NCBI GenBank assembly: GCA_050633505.1
Contig: JBOEGQ010000004.1
Coordinates: forward strand, 1 to 64,000
Direction of reading: 5' to 3'
Length of the DNA: 64,000 bases
Source: UBA1672 sp050633505
Lineage (GTDB): Bacteria > Pseudomonadota > Alphaproteobacteria > Micavibrionales > Micavibrionaceae
Shown here: in pieces, positions 8,326 through 16,797 of the stretch
Layout of the letters: every line of letters starts with the position of its first letter
Position numbering within the stretch: position 1 is the stretch's first letter
The notes under the pieces: generated by a model
What the model was told of the DNA's origin: nothing
What the model saw: the letters and a program-made list of their open reading frames with translations, nothing else
Database searches by the model: none
Translations under genes and position numbers: made by a program

Positions 8326-8491
8326 TATCGTTTCTTTTTATAATGTAGTCAGACATCCTTGTATCCCATTTTGTGTGCCAAAATGTATCTCAGTTTTGGG
8401 ATATAGCGGCGCCCTGATATATTCTAAAATATCAAAAACAAGCTATTACAATATGTTAGCTGGGAAACAGTTAATATTTTGCTAAGGAAAA

Positions 8492-8566
<75 letters not shown>

Positions 8567-8624
8567 ACACGTTTTGTGAGCGCCTTTATGCCAACGCTTT
8601 TTGATGTTGTCAAGTAAGAATTTA

Positions 8625-8698
8625 TGGAGGCACGGACCGGAGTCGNNCCGGTGTACACGGATTTGCAATCCGCTGCATAACCACTCTGCCACCGCGCC
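8625..8698 (-). tRNA. tRNA-Cys (anticodon GCA), two ambiguous bases
   Basis: Minus-strand cloverleaf with acceptor GGCGCGG paired to CCGTGCC, anticodon loop ATTGCAAA giving GCA, and encoded CCA (rc of 8625-8627). Two bases at 8646-8647 are N; they fall at T-loop positions 54-55, which are TT in nearly every tRNA, so the N bases most likely reflect an assembly or consensus ambiguity, not biology. Confidence 0.96.
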
Positions 8699-8901
8699 AT
8701 CATGCATTCTTACCTTAGTGGTGGTAATGATTAGATGAAAAGGGGGGCTAAAGTCAACATGCAACTCTATTTTATCGCATATTTTTTTATGAAACATCTG
8801 GTTATTCAAAGGAAATAGAGGTACATAATAGGGGCAGATTGGGGTTTCCCTTAATTGCATATCACGTAATATTATATAGGTAATAAGGTTCACAAGGTAC
8901 G

Positions 8902-9567
8902 ATGACGAATTTTTCACAAGCAAGAAAAAACATGGTAGATGGTCAGGTGCATACAGCTGGCGTTGTTGATCCCCGCATATTAGATATGTTTTCAACAGTT
9001 CCTCGAGAGCTTTTTGTTCCTGAGAAATTACAAGGTGTTTCTTATACAGATGAAAATCTGGATATCGGGCAGGGACGATGCTTAATGGAGCCAATTACAC
9101 ATGCGCGACTGTTACAAGAGGCGCGGTTGGTCGAAAGTGATGTTGTCTTAGATATTGCGGCAGGGTCTGGATATTCTTCTGCGATTCTTTCTCCGATTGT
9201 GAGTACGGTTATTGCCTTGGAGAATAATAAGCGCCAAATGGATAAGGCGCAACGTGTCTGGGACAAGTTGGATATGTGTAATATCGTTCTTGAAACAGGA
9301 AAACTGAACGAGGGTGTGACAGAGCATGCACCGTATAGTTTGATTGTGATTAATGGTTCTGTTCCCGAGGTACCTGATGTGATTCTTAAACAATTGGCGG
9401 TTGGTGGACGTCTTGTGACCGTCATTGCGCAAAAAGGTGATACAATCGGACAGGCCAAACTGTTCTATAAAAACGATAATGGTGATGTTTCATCTAAAAC
9501 TTTATTCGACACGGGTATTCCTTTTCTTGCTGATTTTGGCCTGGAAGATGCCTTCCAATTTGCATAA
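8902..9567 (+). CDS. pcm: Protein-L-isoaspartate O-methyltransferase
   Basis: Repairs isoaspartyl residues formed by damage of Asn and Asp in proteins, using S-adenosylmethionine, in the cytosol. The 221-residue sequence has the family N-terminus (ARKNMVDGQVHTAGVVDPRI) with VPRELFVPEKL, and the SAM-binding glycine motif VLDIAAGSGYSSA near residue 80. PITHARLLQEA corresponds to the region preceding motif I. Length is as expected. The start ATG 8902 fits the family N-terminus. In many alphaproteobacteria a pcm-like gene precedes an outer-membrane TolC gene; here it is followed by popZ. The sequence is the divergent alphaproteobacterial subtype, so activity on isoaspartate is inferred. Confidence 0.88.
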   Translation: MTNFSQARKNMVDGQVHTAGVVDPRILDMFSTVPRELFVPEKLQGVSYTDENLDIGQGRCLMEPITHARLLQEARLVESDVVLDIAAGSGYSSAILSPIVSTVIALENNKRQMDKAQRVWDKLDMCNIVLETGKLNEGVTEHAPYSLIVINGSVPEVPDVILKQLAVGGRLVTVIAQKGDTIGQAKLFYKNDNGDVSSKTLFDTGIPFLADFGLEDAFQFA

Positions 9568-9692
9568 ATGAAAATTAGATGTGGATAGCCATGCGGATAA
9601 AATAGGAAGAGGCTTTGACAATGTCGAAACAATATTCCAGACTAGTTCTAGGCGATTCCTAACAAAGCTAATCTTTAAAAATTATCCGAAGC

Positions 9693-10445
9693 ATGGCAGA
9701 AGAAGCACAAACAGAAGAAGAACCATCAATCGAAGAGATCTTGGATTCTATTCGGCAGATTATCTCAGAAGATGACGAGAGTGGCGAAGCCGCCTCTGAA
9801 TCAGATGAAGAATCATCTGCCGAAGAAGATGCTCCTGCTTTAGATCAGGATGCAATAGATGATATGGATTTTGATGCACCAGTCGATAGTGCATCAGAAA
9901 ATGTTGAACTTGATCAAGGTGCAATAGATGATATGGATTTTGATGCACCAGTCGATAGTGCATCAGAAAATGTTGAACTTGATCAGGGTGCAATAGATGA
10001 TATTGCTTTTGATACGCCTGAACCGGAAGCCGCTGCCGAGCCGGAAATTGTAGCAGAAGCAAAAGAAGCCGTTATTGATCTTGTAGAAAAGGTTGAGCCA
10101 GAGCCGGAAGAAAACGTTCAGATAGAGGTTGATATGGCACCTGAGCCGGAAGAGATTCCAGAGCCTCAGCCAGTTATGCCGGATGTTGATCTGGTTGATG
10201 CAGGTGATGGACAAGGGGAAGCGTCTTTGTTAACGCAAGGTGCTGAAAAAGCGGCTGTTTCCGCGATTACGGAACTTGTTCGAAAAACTGCGGTAGAGCA
10301 TAATGGTATCACTCTTGAAGATATTGTGCGTAGTGAGCTTAAGCCAATGTTGAAAGAATGGTTAGATCGAAACTTGCCTATTATTATTGAGCGCTTGGTT
10401 CAAGAAGAACTTGAACGTGTATCCAAACGCGTTTTGGACGAATAA
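9693..10445 (+). CDS. popZ: PopZ polar organising protein (DUF2497)
   Basis: PopZ self-assembles at cell poles, anchors the ParB-origin complex and recruits cell-cycle signalling proteins. The protein shows the three expected parts: an N-terminal binding helix PSIEEILDSIRQIISEDDE (residues ~10-28), a long acidic, proline-rich disordered middle (~30-170), and a C-terminal oligomerisation helix pair with LEDIVRSELKPMLKEWLDRN and LPIIIERLVQEELERVSKR. The middle contains a 23-residue tandem duplication (annotated separately). At 250 residues it is somewhat longer than the Caulobacter protein because of the linker. The next gene downstream is valS, the arrangement often seen in this class, with 88 bases between. 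Confidence 0.9.
   Translation: MAEEAQTEEEPSIEEILDSIRQIISEDDESGEAASESDEESSAEEDAPALDQDAIDDMDFDAPVDSASENVELDQGAIDDMDFDAPVDSASENVELDQGAIDDIAFDTPEPEAAAEPEIVAEAKEAVIDLVEKVEPEPEENVQIEVDMAPEPEEIPEPQPVMPDVDLVDAGDGQGEASLLTQGAEKAAVSAITELVRKTAVEHNGITLEDIVRSELKPMLKEWLDRNLPIIIERLVQEELERVSKRVLDE
9861..9998 (+). repeat. Two tandem 69-bp units inside popZ
   Basis: Bases 9861-9929 and 9930-9998 are near-identical copies (I see a single A/G difference) encoding the 23-residue unit beginning DMDFDAPVDSASENVELDQG. A partial earlier copy (LDQDAIDD) precedes and a diverged one (DIAFDTPE) follows. The length is a multiple of three, so the frame is kept. Confidence 0.92.
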
Positions 10446-10533
10446 AACCTCGCTAATCCCTTGATTTCAGAATCAAAAGCCGTATGATTTGCCTTCGCTG
10501 AAAGATGCGATAGCAAAATAAAGGGAATAGGCG

Positions 10534-13176
10534 ATGGCGCTTGATAAAACATTTGATCCTCAAAACATAGAAGACAGGCATTACAAGGACTGGGAACAGT
10601 CCGGGGCGTTTCAATGTGATGCAACAAAAGAAGCCGCGCCGTATACGATTATGATGCCGCCACCAAATGTGACCGGGTCTTTGCATATGGGCCATGCGCT
10701 TAACACGACATTACAAGATTTACTAACCCGTTATTATCGAATGAATGGTCGTGATGCCTTGTGGCAACCGGGTACGGATCATGCCGGTATTGCAACGCAA
10801 ATGGTTGTTGAGCGGATGCTGGATAAAGAGGGGATATCACGCCATGATTTAGGGCGTGAGAAGTTCTTGGAGCGTGTCTGGGATTGGAAAGCGGAGAGTG
10901 GTGGTACGATTGTTAAACAGATGCGTGCGCTTGGTGCGACACCGGATTGGAGCCGTGAACGCTTTACAATGGATGAGGGGTTGTCCAAAGCTGTTCGCAA
11001 GGTTTTTGTTCAGCTGTACAAAGAAGGGCTTATTTACAAAGACAAGCGTTTGGTTAACTGGGATACTAAGTTATTGACCAGTATTTCTGATCTGGAAGTC
11101 GAATCAAAAGATCAAAAAGGTAAGATGTGGCATATTCGCTATCCTATTGAAGGGGAGGTGGAGCGCTTTATTACTGTTGCGACTACGCGACCTGAAACAT
11201 TGCTTGGTGATACTGCTGTGGCTGTTAACCCGGAAGATGATCGTTATAAGAGCTTGATTGGCGCGTCTGTGGCTCTGCCCCTAACAGATCGACTTATTCC
11301 AATTATTGCGGATGAACATGCGGATCCGGAGAATGGTTCTGGTGCGGTGAAAATCACGCCTGCACATGACTTTAATGATTATGAAGTGGGTAAGCGCCAT
11401 GACCTGCCGATGGTTAATATTCTCGATATTCATGGCCATTTGAATGAGAATGCCCCGGAAAAATATCAGGGTATGGAGCGTTTCAAGGCGCGTAAAGCCA
11501 TTCTGGCAGAATTGGAAGATCTGGATCTCTTGGTGAAGGTTGAAGATATTCAGCACACTGTCCCATATGGTGATCGATCAGGAACAATTATTGAGCCATA
11601 CCTAACAGACCAGTGGTATGTGGATGCAAAGACTATGGCGGAACCTGCGATTAAGGCGGTTGAAACCGGTGAAATGGAATTTGTTCCTAAACAGTGGGAG
11701 AACACCTATTATGCATGGATGCGTGATATTCAGCCATGGTGTATTTCGCGCCAACTGTGGTGGGGACATCAAATCCCTGCATGGTATGATATGGATGGCA
11801 ATGTTTATGTTGCAGAAAGCGAAGAAGAAGCACAGGAGCAAGCAGGCGCAGGGGTAAAGATCACCCGTGATGACGATGTGCTCGACACATGGTTCTCTTC
11901 TGCTCTTTGGCCATTCTCAACGCTTGGGTGGCCTGATAAAACGCCTGAGCTTGAAAAATATTATCAAACCGATGTTTTATTAACTGGATTTGATATTATT
12001 TTCTTTTGGGTTGCCCGTATGATGATGATGGGTATTCATTTCATGGGAGAGGTACCGTTTAAAACTGTCTACATGCATGCACTGGTACGTGATTCGAAGG
12101 GACAGAAAATGTCTAAGTCCAAGGGTAATGTTATGGACCCGCTGGATCTGACGCAGCAATATGGGGCGGATGCGTTGCGCTTTACCATGATTGCTATGGC
12201 GGCGCAGGGGCGTGATATCAAAATGGCGGAAGAGCGTTTGCAAGGATATCGTAATTTCGCGACCAAGCTATGGAATGCGACGCGTTACTGTGAAATGAAC
12301 GAATGCTTGTCTCATGACGGTTTTGATCCTGCATCGGTTACATTTACCCCTAATCAGTGGGTGATACATGAGGTTGTGCAGGCAAAGGCCGAAATTGAAA
12401 AAGCAATTGAAACCTACCGTTTTAACGAAGCTGCCAATGCCGTTTATAGCTTTGTTTGGGGGACATTTTGTGACTGGTACCTTGAAATTTCTAAACCTGT
12501 CTTGCAGGAAGGGGAAGAGGCTCTTGCCACAGAGGTGCGTCAGACAACAAGTTGGGTGTTGGAGCAAATCCTTACAATCCTCAATCCATTCATGCCGTAT
12601 ATTACGGAAGAGCTTTACGCCTCTATCTCTAAACGTGATGAAGAGCAGCGCCTTCTAACGTCAGCATGGCCACAATATGAAGATGCACTTCATAATGAAG
12701 ATTCAGCAATTAAGATGGAGTGGCTACAACGTGTTGTTTCTGAAATTCGTTCTGTGCGTTCAGATATGAATGTGCCCGCGGGTGCCAAGATTGATTTACT
12801 TGTTAAAGATGCATGTGAAACAACCAAGGAAGGCTTTGACGCATATAGGGATGTGATTATGCGCATGGCTCGTTTAAACAACATCACACATGTCAATGAT
12901 GCGCCTAAAGGCTCTATTCAGACCGTTGTTGGTGAAACCGTTTTGATTCTTCCTATTGCGGACATTATTGATCGCGATGCGGAGCTGGCACGCCTTACCA
13001 AATCTATTGATAAGCTGGATAAAGATATTCAGAAGGTGGATGCAAAACTTGGAAACGAGAAATTTGTTCAAAATGCCCCGCAGGATGTGATTGATGAACA
13101 GCACAAAAGAAAAGAAGATGCCTTAGCCAAAAAAGCGAAGCTTCAATCTGCTGTTGATCAGTTGCAGGAAGAGTGA
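10534..13176 (+). CDS. valS: Valyl-tRNA synthetase
   Basis: Charges tRNA-Val with valine in the cytosol. It is an 880-residue class I synthetase with the HIGH-equivalent HMGH at residues 51-54 (in PPPNVTGSLHMGHALN) and KMSKS at ~525-529. Between them lies the editing (CP1) domain with the TTRPETLLGDTAVAVNPED motif that hydrolyses mischarged threonyl-tRNA. The C-terminal ~70 residues form the coiled-coil arm (LARLTKSIDKLDKDIQKVDA). Length is normal for proteobacterial ValRS of the shorter type. The start ATG 10534 is preceded by AAAGGGAATAGGCG, a usable ribosome site. Confidence 0.98.
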   Translation: MALDKTFDPQNIEDRHYKDWEQSGAFQCDATKEAAPYTIMMPPPNVTGSLHMGHALNTTLQDLLTRYYRMNGRDALWQPGTDHAGIATQMVVERMLDKEGISRHDLGREKFLERVWDWKAESGGTIVKQMRALGATPDWSRERFTMDEGLSKAVRKVFVQLYKEGLIYKDKRLVNWDTKLLTSISDLEVESKDQKGKMWHIRYPIEGEVERFITVATTRPETLLGDTAVAVNPEDDRYKSLIGASVALPLTDRLIPIIADEHADPENGSGAVKITPAHDFNDYEVGKRHDLPMVNILDIHGHLNENAPEKYQGMERFKARKAILAELEDLDLLVKVEDIQHTVPYGDRSGTIIEPYLTDQWYVDAKTMAEPAIKAVETGEMEFVPKQWENTYYAWMRDIQPWCISRQLWWGHQIPAWYDMDGNVYVAESEEEAQEQAGAGVKITRDDDVLDTWFSSALWPFSTLGWPDKTPELEKYYQTDVLLTGFDIIFFWVARMMMMGIHFMGEVPFKTVYMHALVRDSKGQKMSKSKGNVMDPLDLTQQYGADALRFTMIAMAAQGRDIKMAEERLQGYRNFATKLWNATRYCEMNECLSHDGFDPASVTFTPNQWVIHEVVQAKAEIEKAIETYRFNEAANAVYSFVWGTFCDWYLEISKPVLQEGEEALATEVRQTTSWVLEQILTILNPFMPYITEELYASISKRDEEQRLLTSAWPQYEDALHNEDSAIKMEWLQRVVSEIRSVRSDMNVPAGAKIDLLVKDACETTKEGFDAYRDVIMRMARLNNITHVNDAPKGSIQTVVGETVLILPIADIIDRDAELARLTKSIDKLDKDIQKVDAKLGNEKFVQNAPQDVIDEQHKRKEDALAKKAKLQSAVDQLQEE

Positions 13177-13227
13177 TCAAGCTGATTATATTTGCATTGA
13201 CGTAACGCATTATATTAGAATTATTTC

Positions 13228-14100
13228 ATGAATAATGATGGTGGTAATCGCGGATATTTCAACAAACAAGGGGATGGTGTTTTCACGCCTTTTTATGAAA
13301 CGGACCCTGTTTATGGCTTAATCCCTTCTGACTCTAATCTTAGTGAACGATCGTGGACGGACATTTCATCTATTTACGATGCGTTGTTAGATTCTGGCGA
13401 CATTTATCCTACAAATTTGACAAATAATGCATATTTGCGCCACGAAGTTGATGGTTCCAATCCTGTCGACCATTGGGAAAGTGTGCAGGCGCGCATCACC
13501 CAAGTGGCAGGGCTTAATCAATTTTCTTTACTTGCACAAGGTACCGGTACGGTTGTGCTGCTTGGGCGGGGCGACGAACGTTTAGAGGTCTTGCGAATAC
13601 ATGCCCACCCTGAAACAAAGAGAGGGCAGAGCGGTGATTACAAGAATGACTGCGTACGCCCTCCTTTTCCAGGATTATTACAGGGATTAAGAGAGCCTAT
13701 GGATGTAGAAGGGGTTATGCGTATTGAGTTTTTACCGTTAGCTAAGGTAATAACTGTTCCCGGTGGGGAGAAAAATGAAATAAATCAGGTTCTGTCAGAT
13801 CTTACACAAGATACCTGCTTTGATGTCGCTCTTGCAGAGGCAGCTGTCTTACCTGATGCAACTTTATTGGCAGTTGATCCGGGTGATTGCAAATATGTGG
13901 AATCATTTTGGGAATTGAATGAAGCGGATCGGGTGAAGGAAGTATCTCGTTCCCTTGCATTGATAGAGCATAGGTATCAGACAATGGATATTCCCGATAA
14001 ACTTCAATGGTTTGATCTTTCAGGACATCCTAAGCAGGATCGTTCTTTTTCTAATCAGAATATAATAAAAGATCATCATTACACCTTAGAGGCAGAATAA
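13228..14100 (+). CDS. Hypothetical protein, no recognised family
   Basis: I do not recognise this 290-residue soluble protein. It has no signal peptide or membrane segment. The middle carries a beta-rich stretch LLAQGTGTVVLLGRGDERLE and a segment HPETKRGQSGDYKNDCVRPP, loosely reminiscent of a nucleotide-binding or kinase-like beta-hairpin, but no catalytic residues can be named. Two Cys occur in DCVRPPF and TQDTCFD, one in GDCKYVE. It starts 51 bases after valS and ends 5 bases before a strong terminator, so it may be co-transcribed with popZ-valS. Confidence 0.7.
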   Translation: MNNDGGNRGYFNKQGDGVFTPFYETDPVYGLIPSDSNLSERSWTDISSIYDALLDSGDIYPTNLTNNAYLRHEVDGSNPVDHWESVQARITQVAGLNQFSLLAQGTGTVVLLGRGDERLEVLRIHAHPETKRGQSGDYKNDCVRPPFPGLLQGLREPMDVEGVMRIEFLPLAKVITVPGGEKNEINQVLSDLTQDTCFDVALAEAAVLPDATLLAVDPGDCKYVESFWELNEADRVKEVSRSLALIEHRYQTMDIPDKLQWFDLSGHPKQDRSFSNQNIIKDHHYTLEAE

Positions 14101-14104
14101 AAAA

Positions 14105-14141
14105 AACGCCCGTACAATTTAAGTACAGGGCGTTTATTTTT
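14105..14141. terminator. Bidirectional intrinsic terminator between the orphan gene and rpmE
   Basis: Stem AACGCCCGTAC (14105-14115) pairs with GTACAGGGCGTT (14123-14134) with one bulged A and a 7-base loop. TATTTTT follows on the plus strand, and the run of A at 14100-14106 gives a U-tract on the minus strand, so it can serve the convergent rpmE as well. Confidence 0.88.
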
Positions 14142-14169
14142 ACTCATTACTAGGAAGGGAGACCTAAAC

Positions 14170-14424
14170 TTATTTATCTTCTTCTTTACTTCCACCAGCA
14201 ACACCAGCGGACATAAAGTTACCATAACGGTTTGCGAATTTATCAAGCTGACCTTTTTCAACCACTTTACCAGTTCCACCTTGCCATGCAGGGTGTGTCA
14301 ATGGGTCAACGTCCAACTTTAGTACATCGCCTTCTTTGCCGTATGTGCTATGTGTTTTGTATTCTGTACCATCTGTCATCACAACAGTAATTTCATGGTA
14401 ATCTGGATGTATCGCTTCTTTCAT
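14170..14424 (-). CDS. rpmE: 50S ribosomal protein L31 (cysteine-free type)
   Basis: Part of the large ribosomal subunit at the intersubunit bridge. It matches L31 from MKEAIHPDYHEITVVMTDG through the conserved DPLTHPAWQGG and FANRYGNF. It has no cysteines, so it lacks the zinc site of the C+ form. The family begins at MKEAIHPDY, so ATG 14424 is preferred; an in-frame upstream ATG at 14457 would add eleven unsupported residues. After the L31 core there is a short tail ending GGSKEEDK. Single gene, convergent with the upstream orphan gene. Confidence 0.95.
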   Translation of the reverse strand: MKEAIHPDYHEITVVMTDGTEYKTHSTYGKEGDVLKLDVDPLTHPAWQGGTGKVVEKGQLDKFANRYGNFMSAGVAGGSKEEDK

Positions 14425-14539
14425 CGTACTTACTTTCTTAAATTCTTTTATGCTCAATAATTCACATCAGAGCTTGAATGAAGCGCATTTTTAGCGTTAG
14501 TTACGCGATAATGCAAGAGTTTTTTACAGGATTTTATGT

Positions 14540-15559
14540 ATGAGTTGGTGGCATCCGGAAGAATTTATCAAAAAACGCAAATCTTTGGAATGTAAGGCAG
14601 AGGTTTTAAAAGCGATACGCCTGTTCTTTGAAGAACGGAGCTTTATTGAGGTACATACACCAGCTCTACAAATTTGTCCGGTAATGGATGCACATATCCA
14701 TGCTTTTGAAACAGAATTAACCGGAAGAGGGCGAATCGATAGTAAAAGCATGTATCTTCATACCAGTCCTGAATTCGATATGAAGAAGCTATTAGCCGCA
14801 GGTATGGAGCGCATCTATCAGATTTGCCCTGTGTATCGCAACAGTGAAGTGGGACGGTTGCATTCACCTGAATTTACATTACTTGAATGGTATCATACAC
14901 AAAGGGACTATCTATTTTTGATGGATCAAACAACGGATCTTTTGCGGCATATTGCAAATTCTGTGGGCATATCCGGCTATACGTACCAGGGGGAAGAGTG
15001 CGACCCTTTTAAAGAATGGAATAGAATAAGCGTTTCAGAAGCATTCCGTATTTATGCGCAAATAGATTTAGAAGATTGTCTGGATAATGTTGCTGAATTT
15101 AAAAAGCAGGCAAAAACCATCAACATACGTGTTTGTGACGATGATCAATGGGATGACGTTTTTCATGCAATTATGGCAGAGAAGGTAGAACCGTTTTTAG
15201 GGTTCGATGCCCCAACGATATTATATGATTATCCGGCATCAATGGCGGCTTTATCACGTAAAAAGCCAAATGACGCACGTTTCGCAGAACGGTTTGAACT
15301 CTATCTGTGCGGTATTGAACTTGCAAATGCATTTTCTGAGCTAACAGATACACAAGAGCAACGTGCGCGTTATCACGATGAAATGGCCTTGAAGGAACGA
15401 TTATATGGAGTATCCTATCCGGCAGATGAAGAATTTTTCTCTGCATTGGAAATTATGCCTGAAAGTGCCGGAATTGCATTGGGGCTAGATCGACTTGCTA
15501 TGCTTGTATGCGGGGCAGAGGATATAAGAGACATCCTCTGGGCACCCATACAAATTTAA
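14540..15559 (+). CDS. epmA: EF-P--(R)-beta-lysine ligase EpmA (GenX/PoxA)
   Basis: Attaches beta-lysine to elongation factor P so that ribosomes do not stall at polyproline. The 339 residues form only a class II synthetase catalytic core, without an anticodon domain, like lysyl-tRNA synthetase C-terminal half: motif 2 ERIYQICPVYRNSEVGRLHS with EFTLLEWY after it, and motif 3 GIALGLDRLAMLVCGAEDI at the end. Length is close to the E. coli enzyme. The substrate gene efp is at 48.2 kb in this window and has the target lysine; the lysine 2,3-aminomutase EpmB is not in the window. It is convergent with fba, only 9 bases apart. Confidence 0.94.
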   Translation: MSWWHPEEFIKKRKSLECKAEVLKAIRLFFEERSFIEVHTPALQICPVMDAHIHAFETELTGRGRIDSKSMYLHTSPEFDMKKLLAAGMERIYQICPVYRNSEVGRLHSPEFTLLEWYHTQRDYLFLMDQTTDLLRHIANSVGISGYTYQGEECDPFKEWNRISVSEAFRIYAQIDLEDCLDNVAEFKKQAKTINIRVCDDDQWDDVFHAIMAEKVEPFLGFDAPTILYDYPASMAALSRKKPNDARFAERFELYLCGIELANAFSELTDTQEQRARYHDEMALKERLYGVSYPADEEFFSALEIMPESAGIALGLDRLAMLVCGAEDIRDILWAPIQI

Positions 15560-15568
15560 AAAACGAAT

Positions 15569-16495
15569 TTAGTTTTTATAGATATCAATGATATCACCGA
15601 GAAGCTTACGCGCATCACCATTTTCACGTTGGAAAGCGTTACGGCCGATAATTGAACCATTACCACCGCCGGCCTTAATGGCCTTTGCATCATCGTAAAC
15701 TGCGTCCGCACCTTTGGCTGCACCGCCTGAGAATACAACAATTCTACGTCCGTTATAGCAAGATCGTACAACTTCTTTTACACGTGCAGCTTGTGAGCTG
15801 ATATCAATGTTGTTTTCTTCAAATACCTTTTTGGCTTCAGACTGCATGATGTGATCTGTTGGCAATTTAACCTTCACAATATGCGCGCCCAGAAGACATG
15901 CCATATGTGCGGCATATGCAATAACATCCATTGCAGTTTCACCTTCTTTGGTAACACCTTCACCGCGTGCATATGACCATACAACAGATGGAATGCCGAC
16001 ATCTTTTGCCTCACGAATCATATCGCGGACTTCTTCCATCATTTCAAATTGATTGTCTGACCCAGGATAGATCGTAAATCCAACAGCACTACAACCAAGT
16101 TCAAGGGCATCTTGAACAGATCCGGTTATGGCCTGATCGCCATCTTGGTTTTTCCCTGATGCAAGAGAGTTTGAGCTATTATATTTTAAGATTGTCGGGA
16201 CTTGTCCTGCGAATGTATCTGCCCCGGCCTGTAGAGAGCCAAGAGGAGCCGCATAAGCGCTACATCCGGAATCGATTGCCAACTGATAGTGATAATGCGG
16301 ATCGTAGCCAGCAGGATTTTTCGAAAAAGAGCGAGCAGGTCCGTGTTCAAACCCCTGATCAACAGGAAGGATAACCATTTTTCCGGTTCCTGCCAAAGCG
16401 CCATTATTTAACATGCGTACAAGGTTTCCTTTTACGCCTGCATTTTCATTCTCATAACAATCAATAATCTTTTTAACTTGTGGTGTTAACGCCAT
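15569..16495 (-). CDS. fbaB: Class I fructose-bisphosphate aldolase (FbaB/DhnA type)
   Basis: Cleaves fructose-1,6-bisphosphate to triose phosphates in glycolysis and does the reverse in gluconeogenesis. The 308-residue sequence is the bacterial DeoC/FbaB barrel with ILPVDQGFEHGP near residue 43, GCSAVGFTIYPGSD, VVWSYARGEG and the Schiff-base region HIVKVKLPTD; late phosphate-binding motifs are VVFSGGAAKGAD and GSIIGRNAFQR. This is a metal-independent aldolase, unlike the class II enzyme common in the tkt-gap-pgk-fba cluster of other alphaproteobacteria. It is separated from gap by a regulator gene and a small gene, with its own upstream region. Confidence 0.93.
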   Translation of the reverse strand: MALTPQVKKIIDCYENENAGVKGNLVRMLNNGALAGTGKMVILPVDQGFEHGPARSFSKNPAGYDPHYHYQLAIDSGCSAYAAPLGSLQAGADTFAGQVPTILKYNSSNSLASGKNQDGDQAITGSVQDALELGCSAVGFTIYPGSDNQFEMMEEVRDMIREAKDVGIPSVVWSYARGEGVTKEGETAMDVIAYAAHMACLLGAHIVKVKLPTDHIMQSEAKKVFEENNIDISSQAARVKEVVRSCYNGRRIVVFSGGAAKGADAVYDDAKAIKAGGGNGSIIGRNAFQRENGDARKLLGDIIDIYKN

Positions 16496-16561
16496 AATTC
16501 ATCCTCGTTTGATGATTTGTGTTCTAAATAGTTTGTATGGTACTTATAAGTATATTTGACG

Positions 16562-16597
16562 CAAAATAAAAGGCCTCAAAAACATATTTGAAGCCTT
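16562..16597 (-). terminator. Intrinsic terminator of the regulator/small-protein unit
   Basis: Stem AAGGCCTCAAA (16570-16580) with TTTGAAGCCTT (16587-16597), one mismatch, loop AACATA. On the minus strand it is followed by TTTTATTTT, placing it 30 bases after the small gene's stop. Confidence 0.75.
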
Positions 16598-16626
16598 CTT
16601 TGATCTTAATTTTGTATTTATCGCTT

Positions 16627-16797
16627 TTACGACATTCCAAGCTCTTGCGCAGCATAGTCAAGATTTTCTTCAATTGACGCTACTTTCGCGCCAAAGCCCA
16701 TATCAGGCATTTGATATCCGTCTAATGATTCTGCTAAACCTGTGTGGATTTCGCGCAATGCATCCGAATCTAAGCTGTAAGTATTATTACTTGCCAT
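16627..16797 (-). CDS. 56-residue conserved-looking small protein
   Basis: A short acidic protein, MASNNTYSLDSDALREIHTG through to the C-terminus NLDYAAQELGMS. I do not recognise it. It looks genuinely coding: its ATG overlaps the end of the winged-helix regulator gene by 11 bases, its stop is followed 30 bases later by a terminator, and the composition (amphipathic helix in the C-terminal half, no low complexity) is protein-like. It has no membrane segment or signal. Translational coupling suggests it works with or modulates the upstream regulator. It is shorter than usual gene-calling thresholds. Confidence 0.7.
   Translation of the reverse strand: MASNNTYSLDSDALREIHTGLAESLDGYQMPDMGFGAKVASIEENLDYAAQELGMS

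Noticed and set aside
8282..8485. Plus-strand frame of 67 codons before tRNA-Asn
   Set aside because: Hydrophobic low-quality translation without ribosome site; it overlaps the antisense of the integrase relic's N-terminus.
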